From assembly GCA_945871065.1 (NCBI GenBank), contig CAMBUL010000025.1, positions 1 to 34,367 on the forward strand: a stretch of 34,367 nucleotides of DNA, read 5' to 3'. The notes below the pieces were generated by a model. That model did not search any database. It saw only the letters and a list, made by a program, of their open reading frames with translations, and had not been told where the DNA came from. Positions 11,082-19,116 of the stretch are shown one piece after another. Within the stretch, counting starts at the first letter, position 1. Each line of letters begins with the position of its first letter. Made by a program: the position numbers and the translations under genes. Source of the DNA: Chthoniobacter flavus (GTDB lineage Bacteria > Verrucomicrobiota > Verrucomicrobiia > Chthoniobacterales > JACTMZ01).

Positions 11082-11222
11082 ATGAAACTTACCCTTATTT
11101 TTCTCGGCCTTCTGGTTCTGGCCAGCACTTCCGTCCGAGCCCAGTGCAAAGACTGTGGGTGCAAAGCCAAGTGCTCGACCACCTGCCAATGCAAAAATGG
11201 CGAAAAGCCGAAAGCGCCATGA
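11082..11222 (+). CDS. Small secreted cysteine-rich peptide (metallothionein-like spacing)
   Basis: MKLTLIFLGLLVLASTSVRAQ signal peptide followed by CKDCGCKAKCSTTCQCKNGEKPKAP, with six Cys in 16 residues. Confidence 0.6.
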   Translation: MKLTLIFLGLLVLASTSVRAQCKDCGCKAKCSTTCQCKNGEKPKAP

Positions 11223-11449
11223 ACTCCCTCGACCCGCGGGCCAAGCGCTTCCGAGTCGCTGACCGGTCCCTCCAGCAAGCGAAAAGCGCCCTGCAAGGTG
11301 CTCAGCTTGCCCTCGTCGATCTCCCGCGCTCCAGCCACTCCCCGGTCACCGGCGCCCTCGATTCCATCGATCACGCCCTTTCGCATATCGCCACGGCAGG
11401 CGGACAGCTCGACGATGCCCGTCTGGAGGATAGCGAGCAGCTGGCCTGA
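11219..11449 (+). CDS. Hypothetical 76-aa helical protein
   Basis: ATG overlaps the stop codon of the Cys-rich peptide (ATGA); MNSLDPRAKRFRVADRSLQQAKSALQGAQLALVDLPRSSHSPVTGALDSIDHALSHI... No family recognised. Confidence 0.45.
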   Translation: MNSLDPRAKRFRVADRSLQQAKSALQGAQLALVDLPRSSHSPVTGALDSIDHALSHIATAGGQLDDARLEDSEQLA

Positions 11450-11506
11450 ACGAGAGCGGCATTGCCTTTTCCCGCCGTGCGGCGAGACTGATCGCCTCGT
11501 TTCCGC

Positions 11507-12628
11507 ATGTTTTTTCTCACCCCCGGTTACCGCAAAGAAGCCAAGCTCGTCCTCCGCGCGGCTCGCAAACTGTTGCGCTACCGGCGGGACATTCTGCCCG
11601 ACAAACAAATCATCGGCCTTCGCGAGGGTATGACCAGACTCGAGGTTGCTCTGCGGACAAATCACCGCGAGGACATCACCCTAGCCACGGAAAAACTTCA
11701 TGGCCAATTCGACCAGGCAGCACCCCAACAACGCCTGGCCGGTCTGCGGGAGAACACGGAGGTCATCCTTGTCGCTCTGGTTATCGCCCTCGGCGTCCGG
11801 TCTTACTTCTTGCAGCCGTTCAAGATTCCCACCGGATCCATGCAGCCGACCCTCTACGGTGTCACCGGCACGCGCACGGTCGAGCCCCCGCCGGCATGGC
11901 CCCTTCGCGTCGCTGAATTTATTCTGCGCGGGCGCACCTACATTGATCTAAGCGCGGAAAGTGACGATTCGGTCATCGGCCTGCGTGAAGTCACCCGCTT
12001 CCACTTTTTCACCTCGACCGAGATCATCACCCGCACCCGGACTTACCAAGTCTCCGCGCCACTCAACGTTGTCCGGACTGATTTCCAAATCCATCCCGGA
12101 CGGCCACTCCGCGGCGGCCAGCCCATTGTGCGCGGCTACGCCGAAAGCGGCGACCAATTGTTTGTCGACAAGGTATCCTACAACTTTGTCCGGCCGAAGC
12201 CTGGCGACGTTTTTGTCTTCCGTACCACCGGCATCCGCCGGATCGAAGCGGGTATCCCGCCGGGCATGGGGTCGCAATACTACATCAAACGACTCGCCGC
12301 CGTCGGCGGGCAGACTCTCCAAATCCAACCGCCCGAACTTTACATCGACGGCATAGTCTCCCCACTCCCGGTTTTTCGCCGCGTCATGTCCTGTCGGGAC
12401 GGTTATGCCGGTTATTCCAACACCAGTGCCGGCGGGGGCGCTTTTCCCATCCTCGGTTCTCCGCAAGCGGAATACACCGTGCCGCACGGTTCCTACTTCG
12501 CGCTCGGCGACAACAGCTACCACAGCAGCGACAGCCGCTACTTCGGGCCGGTCCCCGAAGAAAATGTGGTCGGACGCGGACTTGTCGTCTATTGGCCGTT
12601 CGTCGGTCGCTGGGGACTAATCAACTGA
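11507..12628 (+). CDS. lepB: Signal peptidase I with long N-terminal extension
   Basis: Box B IPTGSMQPTLYG, GDQLFVDKVSYNFVRPKPGDVFVFR, YIKRLAAVGGQTLQI (general-base Lys), FALGDNSYHSSDSRYFGPVPEENVVGR (box E). Confidence 0.92.
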   Translation: MFFLTPGYRKEAKLVLRAARKLLRYRRDILPDKQIIGLREGMTRLEVALRTNHREDITLATEKLHGQFDQAAPQQRLAGLRENTEVILVALVIALGVRSYFLQPFKIPTGSMQPTLYGVTGTRTVEPPPAWPLRVAEFILRGRTYIDLSAESDDSVIGLREVTRFHFFTSTEIITRTRTYQVSAPLNVVRTDFQIHPGRPLRGGQPIVRGYAESGDQLFVDKVSYNFVRPKPGDVFVFRTTGIRRIEAGIPPGMGSQYYIKRLAAVGGQTLQIQPPELYIDGIVSPLPVFRRVMSCRDGYAGYSNTSAGGGAFPILGSPQAEYTVPHGSYFALGDNSYHSSDSRYFGPVPEENVVGRGLVVYWPFVGRWGLIN

Positions 12629-13394
12629 CCGCGGAAAAATGGCGGATCGCGTCCGCCACCCCCTCACCCCACGGGTGCGGAGAAACATAGCCGGCGTTGC
12701 GCCGGACCAACTCTTGCACCTCGGGCACCGCGTTCGAGGGACACGCGACCATCGCGGCGGATGAACCGTCGAGCATCGGAATGTCATTGTGATGGTCGCC
12801 GATCGCCAACACGTCTTCCCGCGGAATGCCCAGCAATCGCGACAATTCGGCCAGCGAAGACCCTTTGTGGATCCCAAAATGCGCGAACCGCATCCAGACG
12901 TGGTTACGATTGAAGGAGAACTCGGGGACGTCGGCTGCCAGTTCCCTCACCACATCCACCATGCAATCCATCGTCCCGGGATCCTCGGTCATGAGGCCGG
13001 CGAGGCGTTCATTTTCGTACAACAACTCGATCCCATCGCGCGTCGCGACCATGGCTTCGATCGCCGTAACCACATGGGCCGCGCGGTGGAACAAATCGAT
13101 CGTCTGGCGCTCAGTTTGCGCATTCCATTCGCCGAATGCCTCCCAATTCCCTTCATCAATACGACGGTAAATGTCTTTTTCGCTGGTCAGGACAAACTCG
13201 GGGTCATGCGGCAAATTTACCTGCTCGAGCCCCTCAAGCGCGAACCACAGCTGCCTTCCCGTATTGACCGCCCAGACCGCACCTTGGCGGCGCAATTCGG
13301 CGAGCGCCTCAGACAAAGACCTCACCGTGCGCGCGTCCGCGTGGTGGCCGACCAATGTCCCGTCAAAATCGGTGCTCAACAAACGAATATTCAT
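12621..13394 (-). CDS. HAD-superfamily (Cof-like) hydrolase
   Basis: LLSTDFDGTLVGHH motif I and IGDHHNDIPMLDGSSAAMVACPSNAVPEV motif IV. Convergent with lepB, overlapping by a few nt. Confidence 0.85.
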   Translation of the reverse strand: MNIRLLSTDFDGTLVGHHADARTVRSLSEALAELRRQGAVWAVNTGRQLWFALEGLEQVNLPHDPEFVLTSEKDIYRRIDEGNWEAFGEWNAQTERQTIDLFHRAAHVVTAIEAMVATRDGIELLYENERLAGLMTEDPGTMDCMVDVVRELAADVPEFSFNRNHVWMRFAHFGIHKGSSLAELSRLLGIPREDVLAIGDHHNDIPMLDGSSAAMVACPSNAVPEVQELVRRNAGYVSPHPWGEGVADAIRHFSAVS

Positions 13395-13437
13395 CGGTTA
13401 ATCATAGTCAGGTCATTCTTCCACATCCAGCCAACTG

Positions 13438-13716
13438 ATGAAATCCGCCTACGAACTCGCTATGGAACGGCTCGCTGCCAAGGAACCGGTCCTGCAGCTC
13501 AGTGCCGACCAAAAACAACGCATCGCCGCCATCGAGGCGAAGTGCAAAGCGGACATCGCGGCGAAGGAACTCCTTCTCCAAAGCGAATTGGCCAAGACAC
13601 TCGCGGCCGGCGCCACAGAAGAAGCGGCAAAGATCCAACGCCAGTTGACCGACGAGATCCGGCGCCTCGAGGAGAAGCGCGAGCGCGAAAAAGATGCGGT
13701 GCGTAGCGAGGCTTGA
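13438..13716 (+). CDS. Hypothetical coiled-coil protein
   Basis: 92-aa, Lys/Glu/Ala-rich, strongly helical: MKSAYELAMERLAAKEPVLQLSADQKQRIAAIEAKCKADIAAKELLLQSELAKTLAAG... Confidence 0.65.
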   Translation: MKSAYELAMERLAAKEPVLQLSADQKQRIAAIEAKCKADIAAKELLLQSELAKTLAAGATEEAAKIQRQLTDEIRRLEEKREREKDAVRSEA

Positions 13717-13720
13717 CCCG

Positions 13721-14218
13721 ATGGACCCGCGCCTGCCCACGGCCGAAGATGAGCACTTCATGCGCGCGGCCATCAGGCTGGGCGAAAAGGCCGCACTGAT
13801 TGACGGCACCGGCGGCCCTTTCGGCTGCGTGATCGTCAAGGACGGCAAAATCATCGCCGAGGGCTCAAATCACGTAGTCAGCGAGAACGACCCCACTTGG
13901 CACGGCGAAATGGAGGCCATCCGCGCAGCGGCGAAGAAACTCGGCACTTTTGATTTGTCCGGTTGCACGCTTTACACGACCGGCGAACCTTGCCCGATGT
14001 GCGCGGGGGCTATTTTCTGGGCCCGCATCGACCGCGTGGTCTACGCGTCGACTATCGCCGACGCCCTTTGCTACGGCCAGTTCGACGACCAACCTATTTA
14101 CCAAGATCTGGCCAAGCCGATTGCCGAGCGACGGACGCCCGCCGTGCAATGCTTGCGTGAAGAGATGCTCGATCTCTGGCGACGCTACGAGGCCAAGCCA
14201 GACCGGATCCGTTATTGA
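13721..14218 (+). CDS. Nucleoside/guanine deaminase-like (CDA fold zinc deaminase)
   Basis: Zinc motifs HGEMEAI and PCPMCAGAIFWARIDRVVYA; GGPFGCVIVKDGKIIAEGSN. Substrate (guanine vs other) not certain. Confidence 0.87.
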   Translation: MDPRLPTAEDEHFMRAAIRLGEKAALIDGTGGPFGCVIVKDGKIIAEGSNHVVSENDPTWHGEMEAIRAAAKKLGTFDLSGCTLYTTGEPCPMCAGAIFWARIDRVVYASTIADALCYGQFDDQPIYQDLAKPIAERRTPAVQCLREEMLDLWRRYEAKPDRIRY

Positions 14219-16122
14219 CCGCGGGCCAGTCCGGCCTCCAGTTCGACGAATTCGCGCGCCAGAATGCTGTCCGACTCGAATCGCATGACCCGCCCGGCGA
14301 GATCGAGAGCGCGCCGTGCATCGTCGTTCCGCCCGGCAGCCTTCATTTGCCGGACAAAGGGACGGACCACCTCGTAGAAGAAATTGCCGCCACCAGTCGG
14401 ACCAAGCTTTCCGGTCAGCGAGCGGTATTCCCGCATCGCCGCAATGTATTCACCCTTTTGCATGAGTCGGGAGAGAACCTCGGCACCCGTGGCGGCACTT
14501 AGATCGGTACGGAGACGCCGATTTTCGCGGATCATGCGCGTTTCGATCTCGCTGGCAGCTCGTCCGTCGCCCCCCGCGCGCTCCAACTCGGCCAACCGCG
14601 TCTGGTAGCGTACACGCAGATCTTCTTCCCGGCGGAATTGGTCGATGCCCGCCGTATAATGCGCACGCAAAGCTCCCGTGTCCTTCGCCGCCGCGAGCAC
14701 GTCTTCCTTTGCTTCCCAAGCCGCGACGAAGTCGGGCGAACAAAAGAGCGCGCTGTCCGCCGCCGCGCCGGCCGACGGCAAATCTCCGCGCCGCCGGAAG
14801 ACTTCCGCCATGGCCAAGTCGCCCAAGGCCCCGTCGTGTCCCTGAGAACGAGTGGCTCGGCCCGAGAGAAAGAGCAACTCGTGATCGGTCACGGGCAGCC
14901 ATGTTTGCGGATCGAGCGCCTGGCCGACGGTATAGCGCTGCTGGAAGAAACGCCCGGCATCCAACTCCCACTGGCCGTTCCCTCGCAGATATCCGAACCA
15001 GGCATGGCCCCCGTCTTGCCCCTGGCCCGCGAAGTAAAGGGTCGGGATCCCCCGGGCCTTGCCCGCGATGCAGGCGAAGTAGGATTGGTCGGTGCAAATC
15101 CCCCCGGACGAGTTAATAGTGCTCAAGCTGTACTTGCCGTGGGGCCATGAAAAAACACCTCTCCCGGCGCGCTCATGATCGTACCGGACCATGTCGAGGA
15201 CACGGTCGAACTTGTCATGCCGCGTCCGCGCATTTTTCGCCGCCCACTCGAATTCGGAGCGTGGCACCGGGGCATCGACGAGGAACTTCAGTTCCGCCGC
15301 CGGAAGCCGGCGCAAATCATGCTCGAGCTTCCTTGCCTCGTTGGCCCGGTAAAAATAATCGAACTGGCCCGCGACACCCTCCTCCGTACGCGGCACCGCT
15401 GCCGGAGGCACCTGATGGTGCGGCCAGAATGATGGTTCCCGTTGGTCATGGACCAGGGCGAAGGCCAGCATGAGCGAGCGGTAAGCGGGCCACGCACCCG
15501 GATGAGCACGTCGCAACTGCTCAAGACGCGCCAGCACGACCGGCGCGAAATCGTCCGGCTTCAATTCGCGGAAGAACTCTTTGAGGAACTCCTGGTCGTT
15601 CGCCAACTCGGCCAGAAAGTCTTCCGAGGCCCGCGATGCGACAGCGCCGCCGCCCGCCGTGTAGTCATCCGGCAAAAGCGCCTGCAGAATCTCCGGCGGC
15701 AAATGTTCCATCGGGAGGGCCCCGGCCGCGGTGGGCAGGGGCCGCCCGGATGGGTCGGCCGGTAACGGCACACCGGAAGGAATGACCAGCAACGCGTTGT
15801 CCTGGTCCGGATTGCGCAGCACGCGGCGTGCGAGCCACGCCTTCAGCGCTTCCGGTTCCGGCGTCCCGAGCAGGCGGCACCATTGGTAAAGCCGCTGCCA
15901 CTGGCGGAAAACGGCATTCCCGGCGCTGCCAGCCTGCGAAGAGTACGACGGTTTCCATTGCTCCGCCAATCCAGCTTCTAGGGTGTCAGCGGCAGCCGCC
16001 CAGCCCATGGCGCGGATAGCCACAACATCCTGGGCAGTGGGCATGCGGCCCAAATCGAAGTCCGCTCGCGCCAGAACGACAGAGAGGATCCCGAAAATCA
16101 GAGCCAGCCACGCCCGCTTCAT
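14212..16122 (-). CDS. Exported transglutaminase-like (papain-fold) protein with C-terminal TPR-like helices
   Basis: Signal peptide MKRAWLALIFGILSVVLARA; core SLSTINSSGGICTDQSYFACIAGKARGIPTLYFAGQGQDGGHAWFGYLRGNGQWELDAGR with candidate Cys...His...Asp triad. Stop codon region overlaps the deaminase stop. Confidence 0.7.
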   Translation of the reverse strand: MKRAWLALIFGILSVVLARADFDLGRMPTAQDVVAIRAMGWAAAADTLEAGLAEQWKPSYSSQAGSAGNAVFRQWQRLYQWCRLLGTPEPEALKAWLARRVLRNPDQDNALLVIPSGVPLPADPSGRPLPTAAGALPMEHLPPEILQALLPDDYTAGGGAVASRASEDFLAELANDQEFLKEFFRELKPDDFAPVVLARLEQLRRAHPGAWPAYRSLMLAFALVHDQREPSFWPHHQVPPAAVPRTEEGVAGQFDYFYRANEARKLEHDLRRLPAAELKFLVDAPVPRSEFEWAAKNARTRHDKFDRVLDMVRYDHERAGRGVFSWPHGKYSLSTINSSGGICTDQSYFACIAGKARGIPTLYFAGQGQDGGHAWFGYLRGNGQWELDAGRFFQQRYTVGQALDPQTWLPVTDHELLFLSGRATRSQGHDGALGDLAMAEVFRRRGDLPSAGAAADSALFCSPDFVAAWEAKEDVLAAAKDTGALRAHYTAGIDQFRREEDLRVRYQTRLAELERAGGDGRAASEIETRMIRENRRLRTDLSAATGAEVLSRLMQKGEYIAAMREYRSLTGKLGPTGGGNFFYEVVRPFVRQMKAAGRNDDARRALDLAGRVMRFESDSILAREFVELEAGLARGQ

Positions 16123-16212
16123 ACCCTCACCATAGCTACGTCCCTCGCCTTGCCAAGGGTCACAATCCTCTTTTGCACCGCAAGGCAACCGCCCTATCAT
16201 TCAAGGTCACGC

Positions 16213-19116
16213 ATGTTGCCTTCCTCCGAACCCGCAGCCATCCGCGTCAAAGGCGCCCGCCAGCACAACCTGAAGAATATCGACGTGGTCATACCGCGGA
16301 ACCGGTTTGTCGTCCTGACCGGACCCAGTGGCTCCGGCAAATCATCCCTCGCCTTCGACACCCTTTATGCGGAGGGACAGCGGAAGTATGTCGAAAGCCT
16401 CTCCGCTTACGCCCGTCAATTTCTCGACCGACTCGAGCGTCCCGACGTGGACTTCGTCGAGGGTCTTTCGCCCGCCATCGCCATCGAGCAACGCACCGCT
16501 TCCGCCGGCCCGCGTTCAACCATCGCCACCACCACGGAAATCTACGACTACCTTCGCATCCTCTACTCCGCCCTCGGCGTGCCGCACGATCCCGAGACCG
16601 GGGAACTGGTCCGCCGTCAGACCCCGCAGGAAATCACCGACGCCATCCTCGCCTTTCCGCCGGAAAGCAAACTCGTCCTCCTTGCCCCCGTGGTGCGCAA
16701 CCAAACGGGAGAATTCCGCGACATCATCGAAAAACTCCGCCGTGAAGGCTTTGTGCGGGCCCGCATTGACGGCGAAATCACCGACCTTGGCGGGGAGGCG
16801 CGTATCCGCCTGGACAAAAAACGCCGTCATCACATCGAAGCCGTGGTCGACCGCCTCGTGCTCAAGTCCGGACTCGGTCAACGCCTCGCCGATTCCGTCG
16901 AAACTGCCCTGCGCTGGGGCGAAGGACAACTCGTCGCCGCGGTCCAATCGCCGGACGAAAAAAAATTCACCGACCACCCTTTCTCCACCGCCTTTTGCAA
17001 TCCACGCACCGGCTTCACCCTCCCGCGCCTCACCCCGCAGCATTTTTCGTTCAACAGCCACTTCGGTGCCTGTCCGGGATGCCAAGGGCTCGGGACCGAG
17101 CCGTACTTTGATCCGGATCTCATCCTCGATTTGGACAAGTCTCTCGAGGACGGTGCCATCGTGGCTTGGCGCAAGGGCACGCCGAAAATGGAATCCTACT
17201 ACGCGGCCCTGACCGCTGCCCTCGCTGCCGATGCGGGCGTTCGCATTGATGTGCCCTTGGGCAAATTGCCGCCGTCCTTCCACCAGCTCCTCCTCCATGG
17301 TTCCGGTGACCGCGCCATAGACCTCCACTTCGGCACCGGGGCCGCCCGCCAAAAATTATCCAAGCCGTTCGAAGGCCTCCTCGCGCAGCTCGAGCATCTG
17401 CTGGCCCGCGCCAAGGGCGAGTCGCTGAAGCAGCGCCTCAAAGCCTTGCAGAACCGTCGTCCGTGCGTCCGCTGCCGCGGAGCCCGTCTCCGCCCCGAAA
17501 TTCTTGGCGTCACCCTGATCACCTCTGCCGGAGAGGAATATGCCATCGACACTTTCTGTAATCTCACCATCGCCCGCGCGGCAAAGGTCATCGGACAACT
17601 CCGGTTGCAGGGCAACGATGAGGCGATCGCCGGCGAAGTGGTGAGCGAAATCGCCCGCCGCCTCGCCTTTCTCGAAGAGGTCGGACTCGACTACCTCACC
17701 CTGAATCGTGAAAGCGGCACCCTTTCCGGCGGCGAGGCCCAGCGCATCCGCCTGGCCACGCAAATCGGCAGCGGCTTGGCCGGTGTCCTCTACGTGCTCG
17801 ACGAACCCAGTATCGGACTTCACCAACGCGACAACGAACGCCTCATCGCCACCCTTAAACGCCTGCGCGACCTCGGCAACTCGGTCCTTGTGGTCGAACA
17901 CGACCACGACACCATCGCGGCGGCCGACCATATCATCGATATCGGTCCGGGAGCCGGGCCGCTCGGCGGGCGCATCGTGGCCCAAGGCACCCTTGCCGAA
18001 GTCACCGCGTCCCCGCAATCACTGACCGGACGCTATCTGGGAGGCGAACTCCGGATCCGCGTGCCAACCAAGCGCAACCACCCCCTCACCCCCCGCGCCT
18101 TGGTGGCCGGCGCATCCGACGGATGGCTCAGCGTGACCGGCGCAAGGGAGAACAACCTGCAAAATCTCGACGCCCATTTTCCGCTCGGCACCTTTGTCTG
18201 CGTCACCGGCGTCTCGGGCAGCGGCAAATCCACTTTGGTCAACGACATCCTTCGGGCTGCCCTGGCCCGGGATCTGTACCGCGCCAAGGCGACGCCTGGC
18301 GCCCACGATGCCATTCTCGGTGCCGGGCAAGTCCACCGTCTGGTGGTCGTCGACCAAGCACCCATCGGCCGCACCCCGCGATCCAATCCCGCAACCTACA
18401 CCGGCGCGTTCGGACCAATCCGCGAACTTTTTGCCCAGGTCCCCGCCGCCCGGGTGCGCGGCTACAATGCGGGTCGCTTTAGCTTCAATGTCAAAGGCGG
18501 CCGCTGCGAGCACTGTCAGGGCGACGGCTCACTCAAGATCGAAATGCATTTTCTGGCCGATGTGTTTGTCACCTGCGATGTCTGCCAAGGCCGCCGCTAC
18601 AACCGCGAAACCCTCGAAATCACTTACAAAGGAAAAAATATCGCCGACGTGCTTGCCATGACCATCGACGAGGCCCTTTCCTTTTTTCGCGCCGTGCCCA
18701 ACGTGGCCGACAAGCTCTCCACCATGCAGGAGGTCGGCCTCGGCTACCTGACCCTCGGACAATCAGCCAGCACCCTCTCCGGTGGTGAGGCCCAAAGGAT
18801 CAAGCTTTCGACCGAACTGGCCAAACGCGGAGGATCCAAGACGCTCTACATCCTCGACGAGCCGACCACGGGACTCCATGTCTCCGATGTGGACACGCTC
18901 ATGCAAGTGCTGATGAAGCTGCGCAACGCGGGCAACACTCTTATCGTGATCGAGCACAATTTGGACGTGATCAAATGTGCCGACTGGATCCTCGACCTCG
19001 GGCCCGGCGGAGGCGAGCATGGCGGCTTCATCATCGCCGAAGGGACACCCGAAACCGTGGCCAAAGCCAAGGCCAGCCACACCGGTCACTACCTCCGCAA
19101 AGCTCTCGGAACATGA
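16213..19116 (+). CDS. uvrA: Excinuclease ABC subunit A
   Basis: VRGARQHNLKNI-type start (IRVKGARQHNLKNIDVVIPRNRFVVLTGPSGSGKSSLAFDTLYAEGQRKYVESLSAYARQF), two ABC signatures (LSGGEAQRIRLA; LSGGEAQRIKLS), zinc-finger CEHCQGDGSLKIEMHFLADVFVTCDVCQGRRYN. Confidence 0.97.
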   Translation: MLPSSEPAAIRVKGARQHNLKNIDVVIPRNRFVVLTGPSGSGKSSLAFDTLYAEGQRKYVESLSAYARQFLDRLERPDVDFVEGLSPAIAIEQRTASAGPRSTIATTTEIYDYLRILYSALGVPHDPETGELVRRQTPQEITDAILAFPPESKLVLLAPVVRNQTGEFRDIIEKLRREGFVRARIDGEITDLGGEARIRLDKKRRHHIEAVVDRLVLKSGLGQRLADSVETALRWGEGQLVAAVQSPDEKKFTDHPFSTAFCNPRTGFTLPRLTPQHFSFNSHFGACPGCQGLGTEPYFDPDLILDLDKSLEDGAIVAWRKGTPKMESYYAALTAALAADAGVRIDVPLGKLPPSFHQLLLHGSGDRAIDLHFGTGAARQKLSKPFEGLLAQLEHLLARAKGESLKQRLKALQNRRPCVRCRGARLRPEILGVTLITSAGEEYAIDTFCNLTIARAAKVIGQLRLQGNDEAIAGEVVSEIARRLAFLEEVGLDYLTLNRESGTLSGGEAQRIRLATQIGSGLAGVLYVLDEPSIGLHQRDNERLIATLKRLRDLGNSVLVVEHDHDTIAAADHIIDIGPGAGPLGGRIVAQGTLAEVTASPQSLTGRYLGGELRIRVPTKRNHPLTPRALVAGASDGWLSVTGARENNLQNLDAHFPLGTFVCVTGVSGSGKSTLVNDILRAALARDLYRAKATPGAHDAILGAGQVHRLVVVDQAPIGRTPRSNPATYTGAFGPIRELFAQVPAARVRGYNAGRFSFNVKGGRCEHCQGDGSLKIEMHFLADVFVTCDVCQGRRYNRETLEITYKGKNIADVLAMTIDEALSFFRAVPNVADKLSTMQEVGLGYLTLGQSASTLSGGEAQRIKLSTELAKRGGSKTLYILDEPTTGLHVSDVDTLMQVLMKLRNAGNTLIVIEHNLDVIKCADWILDLGPGGGEHGGFIIAEGTPETVAKAKASHTGHYLRKALGT

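Noticed and set aside
16173-16200. TTGCAC-N16-TATCAT upstream of uvrA as promoter
   Set aside because: Plausible, but spacing is one short and an AAGG-like Shine-Dalgarno overlaps the predicted start site; not strong enough to list as a feature. No recognisable SOS box was seen.
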